A DNA stretch of 64,000 nt from Natrinema sp. SYSU A 869 (GTDB lineage Archaea > Halobacteriota > Halobacteria > Halobacteriales > Natrialbaceae): assembly GCF_019879105.1 (NCBI RefSeq), contig NZ_CP082247.1:310001-374000 (forward strand), read 5' to 3'. The translations under genes and the position numbers were made by a program. Below, one piece after another: positions 8,753 through 17,641 of this stretch. Position 1 is the stretch's first letter. Every line of letters begins with the position of its first letter. The notes beneath the pieces were generated by a model. That model had not been told where the DNA came from. It ran no database searches and was given only the letters and a program-made list of their open reading frames with translations.

Positions 8753-9669
8753 TATCTTTGATGTTACGCCTGAACAGCGGGAGGCCCTGTTGTTGGCGCT
8801 TGAACGAGGTTATTTCGATACACCGCGGAAAGTTACATTGACTGAACTCGCCGAGGAATTTGATATCTCGTCACAAGCACTCTCTGATCGGATTCGTCGA
8901 GGTGTTAAAGAAGTGCTCGTGAAGTCTTTGGCCGCAACAGGTGATGAATGAGACAAGAGGGGGATTTAACTATGCTGTTGCAGCAAGACGAAGTATCTCC
9001 CGGCGCACCGGTTTCAGTTGCAGGTAATGAGTGATGAGATTTCTGTTGATCCTGAAGCAGATCAATTGTTTGAATGTCTTGCCAGTTATCGTCGCCGGTT
9101 CGTGCTTCAGTTCCTTGCGGAAGAATCCAACCCGGCTACCGTAGATGAACTCACAACTGCTCTCTTCCGCTGGGAAGCAGACAGCGATGATCCATCGGAT
9201 GCGCTCTTCGAGAACATCCAGATCTCTCTTTTTCACCACCATCTCCCGAAATTAGCTGAGGCCGGGCTCGTCATCGTTGCTGGCGAGCAGGTGTCCCTCG
9301 TAAACTGGTCTGTCCTCTCCGTGATCGAATCGATGGCGGAGTCCACCGGAGGTTCAGAGGAGAGTCGTGATGTGCAGCTGGAGTTTGAAGATCCTTCTGT
9401 AGAAGACCCTGGCGCTGATATTCTGTTAGTCGAAGATAATCTGGGGGATGTCCGGTTGATGAAAGAAGCGTTTTCTGACGCGCAGATTGCGAACTCGATC
9501 TATGTCGTCGGTGATGGGGAGGACGCCCTTGACTTCATCTATCATCGCGAGGAGTATACGGATGTACCGCGACCGGACCTCATCCTGCTCGACCTGAGTC
9601 TTCCCTGGATGAACGGCGATGAGGTTCTCGCTGAACTTAAAGACGACCGCGAGCTGAAACACATCCCAG

Positions 9670-10609
9670 GGCTGTGTTGAATCACTAGACAGCGGCGGAA
9701 TGGTTCGCTAAATCGAAGGTCTTGAAGCGGGAGACTTCAGTTGTTCATGACCCAAATCTCCCGCTTCATTGGGGCAGTTGTGCCGATTGCTCAAAACGTT
9801 ACTGGCGATGGAGACGAATCCGCCGCCCCGAAAGGTGGCGGCGGATTCACCGACTATGCCCTCGTTTCCCTGCATTGTCTGCGGATTTACCTCGATACGT
9901 CCTATCGAATGACGATCGATCTGCTGAAGGAAATGCCGCAAATAACAGGGGAGATCGGCCTTGATACGGCCGATCTCCCCGCACCATCTACGCTGTGTAA
10001 GGCGTTTGATCGGATCGAGATGAGCGTTTGTCGAGTGTTGCTGTGCCAGTCGGCGCAGCTACACGACCTCTCTGAGCACGCTGCGATCGACGCTACGTTC
10101 TATGAACGAGATCGTGCAAGCCGTCACTACTGTCAACGAACGAATTATCGCGTTCAGACGCTCAAAGTAACCAAACTCGTCGATACAGCAACGCAAGCTG
10201 TGCTTGATCTTCACTGCTCGACGACGTTAGAAGGCAGCGACGCAGATCTCTGTGAGCAGATCGCCCGCCGGAACGCGGGCGATCTGCGGTCTCTAGCCGC
10301 TGATAAGGGCTATGACAAGCAACAACTCCGCGAACGACTCCGTGAACTCGACATTCGCCCGCTGATCAAACACCGGATCTTCGCTCCGTACGATCACGCA
10401 CACAACGCCCGCATTGATGAAGATCGGTACGCTCAGCGGTCAATGGCCGAAACCGTCAACTCAGCCGTCAAGCGCTCGCTCGGCTACGCCGTGCGAGCGC
10501 GTAGCTGGTATCGAGAGTTCCGTGAAATTTCTCTGATGTGTGTCGTCTACAACATCAAACGTGCCGTCAAACAGTGAAATCTACCGCCTTACAGCGATTC
10601 AACAGAGCC
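9670..10609 (+). mobile_element. IS5-type insertion sequence, group I copy 1
   Basis: 940 bp bounded by GGCTGTGTTGAATCACT and AGCGATTCAACAGAGCC, with a perfect 8-bp target duplication CATCCCAG (9662-9669 and 10610-10617). An identically sized copy in reverse orientation lies at 38710-39649. It splits the receiver domain of the host gene. Confidence 0.9.
9747..10577 (+). CDS. IS5-type transposase
   Basis: 276 residues from MTQISRFIGAV. It is a DDE transposase with AAIDATFYERDRAS (first Asp), SLAADKGYDKQQLRERL (second Asp) and the C-terminal RSMAETVNSAVKRSLGYAVR Glu segment. A Gly-rich run (PKGGGGF) lies near residue 30. Full length compared with the second copy at 38742. Confidence 0.9.
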   Translation: MTQISRFIGAVVPIAQNVTGDGDESAAPKGGGGFTDYALVSLHCLRIYLDTSYRMTIDLLKEMPQITGEIGLDTADLPAPSTLCKAFDRIEMSVCRVLLCQSAQLHDLSEHAAIDATFYERDRASRHYCQRTNYRVQTLKVTKLVDTATQAVLDLHCSTTLEGSDADLCEQIARRNAGDLRSLAADKGYDKQQLRERLRELDIRPLIKHRIFAPYDHAHNARIDEDRYAQRSMAETVNSAVKRSLGYAVRARSWYREFREISLMCVVYNIKRAVKQ

Positions 10610-10793
10610 CATCCCAGTGATCGTGTTGACGGGGTCAAAAGCGGAGGAAGACATCATCAAATCCTACGATCTCAACGCGAACGCGTATCTTGCGAAACCA
10701 GTTGAACCAGATGATTTTATTGAACTTGTCAGCTCATTGAATCACTTCTGGCTTACGCTCGTTCGGTCGCCGCCTCACTCTCATGGCGATTAA

Positions 10794-11246
10794 CTTCTGT
10801 GACTGGATCAGAAACTCTCGCTTCGAATGGTGGTCAAGGTAAAGGGTTCCTTCTTCTTAGGGTTCATCCATCTTTCACAAAACTGGTAAAAAGATCGGAT
10901 TCCAGACAGTGTTCTGTGCCTGCGGCGGTACTAGCTGAGTCCGCGTTGTAATGCGGTGGAGCCGAGTTGGTTACTAACCGGCGAGGGACGCCATTGACCC
11001 GGTTATACTGCTTCGGTGACCTGGGACCTTTGTGAAATAGCGGGGGCAACCCGAGGCGCGAACCAATTGATCAACGGGTGCTATCCCAGATACTCGCGAC
11101 TGGGACGCGGTTGCTAGCGCCGTGTTGCGCCAAAACCCGCCGAGGCACGGGCCATTTCGGCCCATGCTTCTGATCGATGGCTGGCTGTTGGTCATGGCTG
11201 TAACTGGCCAGATTCTCATTATAGGGAGTGAAGACCTATGAGGTAG
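10794..11246. other. Intergenic, no gene recognised
   Basis: About 450 bases following the interrupted regulator. Open frames exist on the minus strand but lack protein character. A GC-rich, hairpin-prone section near 11040-11110 was considered and rejected as a tRNA. Confidence 0.3.
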
Positions 11247-11456
11247 TATATTCTGGCAAAGAAATGTCCGAGGTGTAAGAAGCGCAAGTTGAAGAAAGTA
11301 ACTAGCAACTGGTCGTATACGTACTGTTTGGGACGGGAGAAGTGGATGCGAGATATGAAACAGAAGTGCTCGGGCTGCGGGCACGCTAAGGCTCTTAACG
11401 CGGATACTCGTGGTTTGAAGCCCTGGTCTTCGCGTTTCACGGATTCAGCTATCTAA
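11247..11456 (+). pseudogene. Zinc-ribbon mini-protein without a start codon
   Basis: 69 codons open between TAG (11244) and TAA (11456). The sequence is clearly coding: KKCPRCKKRKLKKV, then KCSGCGHAKALNADTRG, forming a two-knuckle CxxC-CxxC zinc ribbon with Lys-rich flanks. The nearest in-frame ATG (11238) is separated by the TAG, giving only Met-Arg. Either a nonsense mutation removed the start or a rare initiator is used. Confidence 0.4.
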
Positions 11457-11580
11457 TCAAAGGCGTTTTCGTTAGCGGAATATATACTATGAATTCAGAT
11501 AGAGTGGTTCTTTGAATATACTGTATTCAATGAAAAAAGATTCATGTCTTCTACTGTCCTCTATAGAGCATAGTAGAACT

Positions 11581-12960
11581 ATGTCCGTTCAAGATCGGGA
11601 TTTGAATGCTCCGACACAAGAGGAACGGCAACTATCCCGATTTCTACCGAAGAAGAGAAGTGAACTTAGAGATCTCTTCCAAAAAATCCCGCCTTATATT
11701 TTCTCAACAATCAATGGACTCCGTACAAGAGAATTCACCTACTTTACCGTATCTCTAAATAAAGGGTTAGTTCGTACCGGTATCTGCCTCTATCCTGGTG
11801 ATACAGTCGAGATCTTGGCTGGCAAATCCAATCAAATCATACAGGACTGGCCATTTGGGGGATCGGTTACCGACTCTCCGGACCTCAACTACGCGTTCGT
11901 CCCTTTTGAGCGGTCAGTCAATGATGTTCCTTGGTTCGTATATGATGACGGAGTAGGGCGCGATCGACGGTTCCCAATTACGGTTGCCCATCGGGACGAT
12001 CAGGTTCAAGGGGGAGAGGGCCAGTTTATTGACGGGACTGCGTTCCCGGCTTCCCCTCGGTTGAGTGGTGAGTGGCTCGGAGTTCGAGACCGATCAGACT
12101 CCGGTCCTGACAAATTTTTCTGGGACCTGGAGGAGAATCAGTCACCTCGGAAAGGGGCTGAACTATTCTTACATTCGTTTGAAGATAACCGTGTTTGGAT
12201 CGCGGTGAAAGTTACGTACTCGTCTTTGTTCCTCGATATCTACCGTGGTGAACAGAGGGTGAAAGAGATTACGGGGGGATATGGCTCCGGTGTCATTGCC
12301 ACGATTGCCGACAACTCTGATGCTCGCTTATCTATTGAGTATCCAACTGTATCATTTAATCCACGGCACCTGTTGTTTGATATGGCTGGAGGCCGTGTTC
12401 GTTCGCTACGATCTCATCTTTCTGGGGGGTGTGAGGGAAGTTTCGGTACCGAACGGTCTCCTACTCCGAGGCCGGTAGCCGGTGATTGTGCGATCACTTC
12501 GTCTGCAGTGTTCCAGGAATTGCCTATCGTGGTCAATATGTTGGGGCTGGAGCCGGTTGCGCGGATTCTTCAGTGGTATGGGATTGATACGATCGGTTCG
12601 TTTGGAAATGAGGCGTCTTCTGACGGGCGGTTGTATTGGCTAACTGGGGAGGGAAAAGTACCGGAGGGACCACCAGACTATTACTCTTTCAAGAAGTTTG
12701 GGTTTGCAACTATCCGTCAGTTTGAAGAGGTCATTCGTATATTTAGTCCGGATGACCTGAGAGTTATAGAAAGTACGGTGGGTGCTGCGAATGGTGGAAC
12801 CGTTAACGAGTGGGCGCTTACTGATGGTAGAACGATTATCTGGCGGTTCACCGGGAGATATGAGGCGTATCGTGCTCAGGAGTTCATTGAAGAACATCGT
12901 TTGACGCATGTGTGCCGGTTGGCAGATGCTGTAGAACCGTTTTTCTATCTCCGGAAGTAA
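11581..12960 (+). CDS. Large orphan protein of unknown function
   Basis: 459 residues from ATG 11581 (MSVQDRDLNAPTQEERQLSR). An alternative ATG at 11530 fits a TATATA box at 11481-11486. The protein is soluble and beta-rich with no signal peptide, no membrane segment and no cysteine cluster. The N-terminal half has repeated strand-turn segments (YFTVSLNKGLVRTGICLYPG; FVPFERSVNDVPWFVYDDG). The C-terminal half is helical. Codon choice is noticeably more A/T-ended than in neighbours, suggesting recent acquisition. It lies between IS elements. I do not recognise a family. Confidence 0.75.
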   Translation: MSVQDRDLNAPTQEERQLSRFLPKKRSELRDLFQKIPPYIFSTINGLRTREFTYFTVSLNKGLVRTGICLYPGDTVEILAGKSNQIIQDWPFGGSVTDSPDLNYAFVPFERSVNDVPWFVYDDGVGRDRRFPITVAHRDDQVQGGEGQFIDGTAFPASPRLSGEWLGVRDRSDSGPDKFFWDLEENQSPRKGAELFLHSFEDNRVWIAVKVTYSSLFLDIYRGEQRVKEITGGYGSGVIATIADNSDARLSIEYPTVSFNPRHLLFDMAGGRVRSLRSHLSGGCEGSFGTERSPTPRPVAGDCAITSSAVFQELPIVVNMLGLEPVARILQWYGIDTIGSFGNEASSDGRLYWLTGEGKVPEGPPDYYSFKKFGFATIRQFEEVIRIFSPDDLRVIESTVGAANGGTVNEWALTDGRTIIWRFTGRYEAYRAQEFIEEHRLTHVCRLADAVEPFFYLRK

Positions 12961-13262
12961 GGGGGTGTCTATCTCTGCTGGAGCAGGTTTTTAACCGCTA
13001 TTCCTCTTGATGTTCTCTTCGGTTCTGTGTGGAAACCCGATTCTTTAATCCTTTGGTGCTTGCGATAAGATTCAGGAGTTATCGTTGGCGTATTTTACAT
13101 CTGGATACCTCGCTGTGCACCTTGTCCAAACCTACGTTTTGCTGCCGTGTTGAATAGCGATCTAATCGGTTGATATCGCGGGTTAGAAAGGTGAAGTCGA
13201 AGAAATCGATTCTGTCCATGGAAGTCGATCTCCTCGACTTCGTTGAGCAGTGTCGCCACCTA

Positions 13263-14318
13263 TAGTAGACATTAGAAGTAATTACTCACCCTAGGAATAG
13301 AGAGTTGGTCAAGAGCGGTGTCGATTGCTATTGTGAGTTCAGTAAGTGAATCAAAGAACCGATTGCTAAGATCCGCTTGGAGTTGTCTCCAGCACTCCTC
13401 GACTGGATTGAGTTCAGGAGAGTACGCCGGTAACGTGACAAAGGCGAGGTCGTCGCGGACCGCTAGGTCCGTGACGGCCGACGCCTGGAAGTACGGCGCA
13501 CCATCTAGCACGATAATCAAATTGTCTTCGAACTCTTTGCATAACGCGAGAATGAAATGTTTTGTGTGTTCGGCGGTGACGTACTCTTCGAACCGGGAGA
13601 AAAAGCGATCACCGTCCTCGGTGATCGCGCCCAACAAACACGTCCAGTCGCGTTGTCCAGACAATTCGACGGATGGCCGCGTGCCGCGCGGAAACCACGC
13701 GGCACGCGGCTCAACTTGCACAGATTTCTTGGTTTGATCGATACAGACTACTGTGGCGTCCATCTCCCGCCGCTTTTTTTGAGTTCCTCGCGGAACGTTT
13801 CTTCCTCCTCAGCATCTGCTTCAGCGGCTGTACGGCGTGGTATTTGATAGCTCAATCCCGCTTCTTTGAGCAACCGCCGGCAGCTCGGGATTGAGTACTC
13901 GACATTGTAGGTTTCGTCGAGATACTGCTGGACGAGCGCCGGCGTCCACGCCGGCGCGTCAACTCCAACGTTCGCTGGTGATTCGTGGACAGTTTCTTCG
14001 AATTCTTTTTGCTCTTTTTCCGAGAGCTTTCGTTTTCTCCCAGATCGATGAGCATCAGTAACGGCCTGCTCAAGCGACTCGTCAGTGTCGAGTCGCGTGA
14101 GCCAACTGTAGATTGTTCGTCGGCCAGTGTCGTGCCACTCTGCTAGTTCGGTCTGTGTCACACCGTTTTTGTACGCAATTGCTGCTAGTAACCGCTGTGT
14201 CGGCTTGTTTCCCTCGACGTTGTCGAGAGCATCTTGAAGTTCTTCGACAGATATTTCGTCGAGATGGTCCATTAGTATACGCAACATTCCTTGGGCGGAA
14301 AGTTCTAACGGTTACTAT
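13263..14318 (-). mobile_element. IS630-family insertion sequence, copy 2
   Basis: 1056 bp with the same ends as copy 1 (TAGTAGACATTAGAA and its inverted partner GTTAGAACTTTCC) and TA on each side (13261-13262, 14319-14320). It is inserted in the transposase gene of an IS5-type element. Coding direction is opposite to copy 1. Confidence 0.9.
13272..14272 (-). CDS. IS630 transposase, two frames joined by -1 frameshift
   Basis: The first frame starts at ATG 14272 (MDHLDEISVEELQDALDNVE) and carries the HTH. The second, ending at 13272, carries VCIDQT, VLDGAPYF and AYSPELNPVEECWRQLQ. A seven-T run on the plus strand near 13776 (seven A in the transcript) sits in the overlap. Protein divergence from copy 1 is small and spread out, so both may be functional. 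Confidence 0.87.
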
Positions 14319-15251
14319 AGCCAAACAAGCGTTGGGGAAGCACGCGGGCGAGCCCGCCAGCGGCGGGTTCGCCCGCTGGGTCCATGTCGTACTGCACTGT
14401 TTTCGACTCGAAGAGGGCCACAGCTACCGCGAAACGCCGAATCGACTGGAGTACATGACTGAGATTCGTGATATACTCGGCCTAGATCGGGACGATCTGC
14501 CGGAGTACACGACGATCTACAAGTCGTTCGACCGGCTGAAAATGTGGGTATGGCGGGCGTTGCTGCGCGTTTCCGCGCAGCAACACCCGCAGTCTGGCCA
14601 CGCAGCACTCGACAGCACGTTCTTCGACCGACGTTCAGCCTCATCGTACTACCGCCAGCGGTCGGGAAGTACCGTTCAAACGCTGAAAGTGACGACATTA
14701 ACCGACAGGGAGTCCCTTGCTGTTCTTGACGTCCATATCTCGGCCCGGTGGAAACACGATACGAAGACCGGGCCGCAGGTCGTCCGCGTTCCGGCGGACG
14801 ACCTGCTGTCCGTCGCGGCGGACAAAGCGTTCCACAACTGGGTCACAAAATATGAGTTCTACGCGCTCGGTGTCGATCCACTCATTTTACAGCGTGGATC
14901 GAGACCGCTCACGGTAGGACATAACGCACTCATCCGGGCAAAAGGCTACTCTCAGCGCTGGATGGCTGAAACCTCGTACTCAACAACGAAGCGCTCGCTC
15001 GGCGATGCCGTGCGAGCGCTGGGCTGGTATCGACAGTTCCGTGAGATCGTCTTGATGTTCGCCCTCATCAACATTGAACCGCTGTGTGAATCGCTCTAAC
15101 CATGACTCAGCATCTATTCAACACGGCAGTTCTATGACACCCTCTAGAACAGCAATTCAGTAGATATGCGTATGCACCAGTCAAGGGACACTAGACGACC
15201 GATGCAGCGAAAGTTTGTTCTCAGTGACCACCGCGAGGCCCCGACCGGGAA

Positions 15252-15377
15252 TCACCCGGGCGTGGGCACCCCGGGTCCTGTCGGCGTTTCCTCATCGTCC
15301 CCATCACCACGATTGAGGATCGCGTCGCGAACGCGCTCGAACGGTGACTTGTCCGTGCGGATAGTAGGGCGATACAT
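15252..15377 (-). CDS. Possible 41-residue protein
   Basis: ATG 15375-15377 to TGA: MYRPTIRTDKSPFERVRDAI, then an acidic Asp/Glu-rich linker and a Pro/Gly tail. The helical start and acidic middle look haloarchaeal. The short length and GC-rich hairpins in the same stretch leave it doubtful. Confidence 0.3.
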   Translation of the reverse strand: MYRPTIRTDKSPFERVRDAILNRGDGDDEETPTGPGVPTPG

Positions 15378-15752
15378 TGTATGTTCATGTTAGTTCTTGA
15401 CACACTTGGGGCTTGTGGGAGCAACCGTTTGACGAAGGAGTTCGTAACAGACCAGCCGTCCATTCGGCTGGCCAGTGTCATTTGAGCGTGATAGATACGC
15501 GCTCTGTACTGACCATCACGGGGTAGAATTCATCACTTACTGAGGATTTCAACAGAGCCATATCTTCGAATTTTATAGTAGCAGTCTACCCTTTGTCACC
15601 AGTCCATTCATAATCTGTCCTCGGGTTACTCTCGCTCTCGACTCGAAACGTATTCTCCACCCGAAGTACTCGAACCAGCCGAAACGTAGCTGACAGACGT
15701 CAGCCGTGCGTCTGACGCATCCTGATGAGGATGCGAGTGTGTTCGTTTGAAC
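15378..15752. other. Gap with solo IS5-type end
   Basis: Contains TTTCAACAGAGCC at about 15547-15559, identical to the right-end core of the IS5-type group I elements but with no element attached. Otherwise no gene is seen. Confidence 0.4.
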
Positions 15753-16137
15753 ATGCAACAGATTACGCTCCGACTCTCCGAGGACACGCTTGAATCCCTC
15801 GAGGATGCGGCTGAGGATGCGGGGCGATCACGAAGCGAACATACGAAGTGTAATCGAATCACGAGAGGATGCCGATGAAGTGCGCTCCGAATACGAAGAG
15901 AAGGTGGACGAACTTCGCACCGAACACGAAGCGGAGTTAGACGAACTTCGCACCGAACACGAACAGGAGGTGAACGAATTACGCCGGGATGTGAAGCGAT
16001 TACGCAATGAGAAGCAGGCACTCATCGCCGATCGCGAAGAAAAACGGGAGCTGGTCAAGTACGTCGAAGACGAGCAATCCTACCGAGAAGCTCCGTTGAC
16101 AACGAGACTCCGCTGGTGGGTGTGGGGCAAAAACTGA
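15753..16137 (+). pseudogene. Ribbon-helix-helix/coiled-coil protein with frameshift
   Basis: From ATG 15753 the frame reads MQQITLRLSEDTLESLEDAA and continues GRSRSEH, a typical CopG-like RHH start. It then goes out of frame near 15845 where two bases (AT) appear lost. The next frame continues IRSVIESREDADEV, then a long heptad coiled coil (VDELRTEHEAELDELRTEHE) and a C-terminal LRWWVWGKN. Intact relatives would be about 128 residues. Such RHH-coil proteins are common on haloarchaeal plasmids. Confidence 0.75.
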
Positions 16138-16245
16138 GCGTCACTTCGCGAAGAATTAGTATATATGGAGATAGTCAGTGACTGATACATAGTAGATACT
16201 AACCCGCCCGTTGGTGGTTACTTCTTAGCGCTCTATTCAGCGCTC

Positions 16246-16743
16246 ATGCTAATATTCACGCCATATGCCGCAATAAAAGTGGCATTAGATGGTGAGCTGG
16301 GAGTAGCAGCAGTATTATTGGTCGGAGGAATCGTAATGTGGTATCTGTTTATAAAATGGGGGCTTCGTCTGAATCAAGAAGCACGTGACTTTCGCAGATG
16401 GCTTCGTGCTGAGCACCACTGGTTGTCGTCTCTTGGCGTGGTGACTCGACTAGGATTTCCTGCGCTTCTTGGGGTTGCTGTTTTGACCGACTTCATATTT
16501 TTCGACCCAGATCCTTTAGCACAGCTCATAGGAGTTCTCGGCGTGCTCGGAATCGCATCAATGTTCTCTGTATTTATTTCGGGTATAGGGAACACAATCA
16601 GAGGTCAACCAGATTCGTCAGAACCCACTCGAGCGCGACGTTCTTTAAGAGCGCTTATTATGACGCGAGAATTTTTCTCTCAGTACAGGGAGGCACCGCG
16701 TCGACACACCACCAGTCATCCCCTCACCCCCCCTCCCTGTTGA
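16246..16743 (+). CDS. Small multi-pass membrane protein
   Basis: 165 residues with about four hydrophobic segments: IFTPYAAIKVAL, LGVAAVLLVGGIVMWYLFIK, GFPALLGVAVLTDFIFF and LIGVLGVLGIASMFSVFI. A basic soluble tail follows. The final 20 residues are Pro/Thr-rich and lack family character, so the 3' end may be a junction with foreign DNA. Function unknown. Confidence 0.55.
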   Translation: MLIFTPYAAIKVALDGELGVAAVLLVGGIVMWYLFIKWGLRLNQEARDFRRWLRAEHHWLSSLGVVTRLGFPALLGVAVLTDFIFFDPDPLAQLIGVLGVLGIASMFSVFISGIGNTIRGQPDSSEPTRARRSLRALIMTREFFSQYREAPRRHTTSHPLTPPPC

Positions 16744-17279
16744 GGGGGACTTAAGCTACCTCGGTTACCACTTCCCGACGTAGCTTTTCAGTGCTATCGA
16801 CAGGTCGAGGAGTCCCCGTTCTGCCTACACCTGACTCGTTAGAGTGTAACTTTATTACCCATGATAGTGTTGAATGGTAACATGGCGGGTGATCCATCGA
16901 ACTGAATGATATCCCGACGCATTGTCCTGCACCGCCTACCATCATCCCGCCCAACCTACCCTTTCGATACGATAGATCCCGCTCGCGGAACCCGGTTCTC
17001 CCTGCTTGTACCCTACCTCGAGGACCGAGAACAGGGTTGTAGATGCGTCTATCCAGCCAAATACGGGAAAAGTAGACGTCTAAAGCAGGTCTTTCTTCTG
17101 AAGGTGCGCTTCGGTACTGAACCTTCTTACGAGTGGCAACGCCGTCGCGTCGGCGGCTGACCGCCGCCGACAGCGACGACTCTGCTCGATCTTCGGTCAG
17201 AACTACTATCAATCACTACCGGTCAGGATGAAACTGCGGCTTCAGCCCAAGTAAGTAGAGACGCTTTGTGAGGTACTGA
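16744..17279. other. Gene-poor stretch, degraded
   Basis: About 535 bases. Minus-strand open frames exist (16751-17212) but their composition is not convincing. They could be tail sequence of a degraded transposon gene. No intact feature is supported. Confidence 0.3.
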
Positions 17280-17399
17280 GGATACGATTGGCAGCAATTA
17301 CGTGAGGAAATGTGCAAAGGAGGTGTGAGACCGCTGATCAAACATCGTGAGTTTCGCTCCATCGAGCACCGCGACAAACTTACGAATCTCGTCTCTTAA
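17280..17399 (+). pseudogene. Transposase fragment (IS5-type)
   Basis: 40 codons reading GYDWQQLREEMCKGGVRPLI then KHREFRSIEHRDKL and stop. The GYDW...RPLIKHREF pattern corresponds to the second-Asp region of the IS5-type transposases at 9747, 38742 and 45999. No ends or other parts are nearby, so it is an isolated remnant. Confidence 0.6.
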
Positions 17400-17640
17400 C
17401 CCGGATCAGCATGCCGAAGCTGACCAGGATAACGAGCAGGAGTATGACGAAAGCACTGGCATAGTAGGGGTTATCCAGGTTCAAGTCCCCACTTCCGCTC
17501 AGATAAGGGAAAAATAGGAAGAAGAGAGCTATAATGGACGACCAGATCGTGATTTTGATTGACTGCTCTTTGGAGATGTGTTCTGAGGTCATGGAAACTG
17601 TCAATGGTGGGAGAACTATTGTACTTTTCGGTGAGACCAC
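17380..17640 (-). CDS. Two-TM membrane protein, possible immunity partner
   Basis: 86 residues from GTG 17640, or 70 from the internal Met (MTSEHISKEQS). Two transmembrane helices: ITIWSSIIALFFLFFPYL and YYASAFVILLLVILVSFGML. It starts one base after the stop of the upstream secreted protein, so it is co-transcribed. A short membrane protein coupled to a secreted Gly/Ala-rich peptide gene is the layout of bacteriocin immunity proteins. That function is inferred from context only. Confidence 0.6.
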   Translation of the reverse strand: MVSPKSTIVLPPLTVSMTSEHISKEQSIKITIWSSIIALFFLFFPYLSGSGDLNLDNPYYASAFVILLLVILVSFGMLIRVKRRDS

Positions 17641-17641
17641 G

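Larger units (their letters stand above)
7235..8951 (+). pseudogene. Bacterio-opsin-activator-type (HTH-10) regulator split by IS630
   Basis: The N-terminal 154 codons (MVILLEFSIAAEDFVVG to EIGGPGP) stop at the insertion. After the element the frame resumes with FDVTPEQREALLLALERGYF, then TELAEEFDISSQALSDRIRRG, and stops at 8951. Joining across the TA target restores GGPGPIFDVTPEQREA, the canonical entry to an HTH-10 domain. The N-terminal part matches the sensor-like half of Bat-type haloarchaeal regulators. The regulator is inactivated here. Confidence 0.88.
9027..10793 (+). pseudogene. DUF7344-type HTH fused to response-regulator receiver, split by IS5-type element
   Basis: From ATG 9027, residues about 1-105 form a winged-helix domain (LFECLASYRRRFVLQFLAEE; HHHLPKLAEAGLVIV). 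A linker follows, then a CheY-like receiver: ADILLVEDNLGDVRLMKEAF with the acidic pocket, LILLDLSLPWMNG with the phospho-acceptor Asp, up to DRELKHIP. After the element the frame resumes VIVLTGSKAEEDIIKSYDLN, ANAYLAKPVEP and ends at 10793. The Thr/Lys switch residues are in this second part. The protein is inactivated by insertion. Confidence 0.88.
13218..15099 (+). pseudogene. IS5-type transposase interrupted by IS630
   Basis: The start MEVDLLDFVEQCRHL lies before the IS630. The frame resumes AKQALGKHAGEPASGGFARW at 14321 and runs to LCESL at 15099. Joined length is about 274 residues, matching the intact IS5-type transposases here. DDE segments: ALDSTFFDRRSA, SVAADKAFHN, RWMAETSYSTTKRSLGDAVR. 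Inactive while the IS630 remains. Confidence 0.85.
13143..15128 (+). mobile_element. IS5-type element (group II) carrying a nested IS630
   Basis: Ends TGCCGTGTTGAATAGCGAT and, inverted, the CTATTCAACACGGCA right end. Removing the internal IS630 with its TA duplication leaves about 928 bp, the normal size of this type. No flanking target duplication is seen, so the locus may have rearranged after insertion. Confidence 0.8.

Noticed and set aside
10970-11200. Possible tRNA or structured RNA
   Set aside because: No cloverleaf with conserved T-loop and anticodon stem could be drawn.
16751-17212. TnpB-like C-terminal tail
   Set aside because: A vague resemblance in the last 30 codons only; no zinc-finger or RuvC motif.
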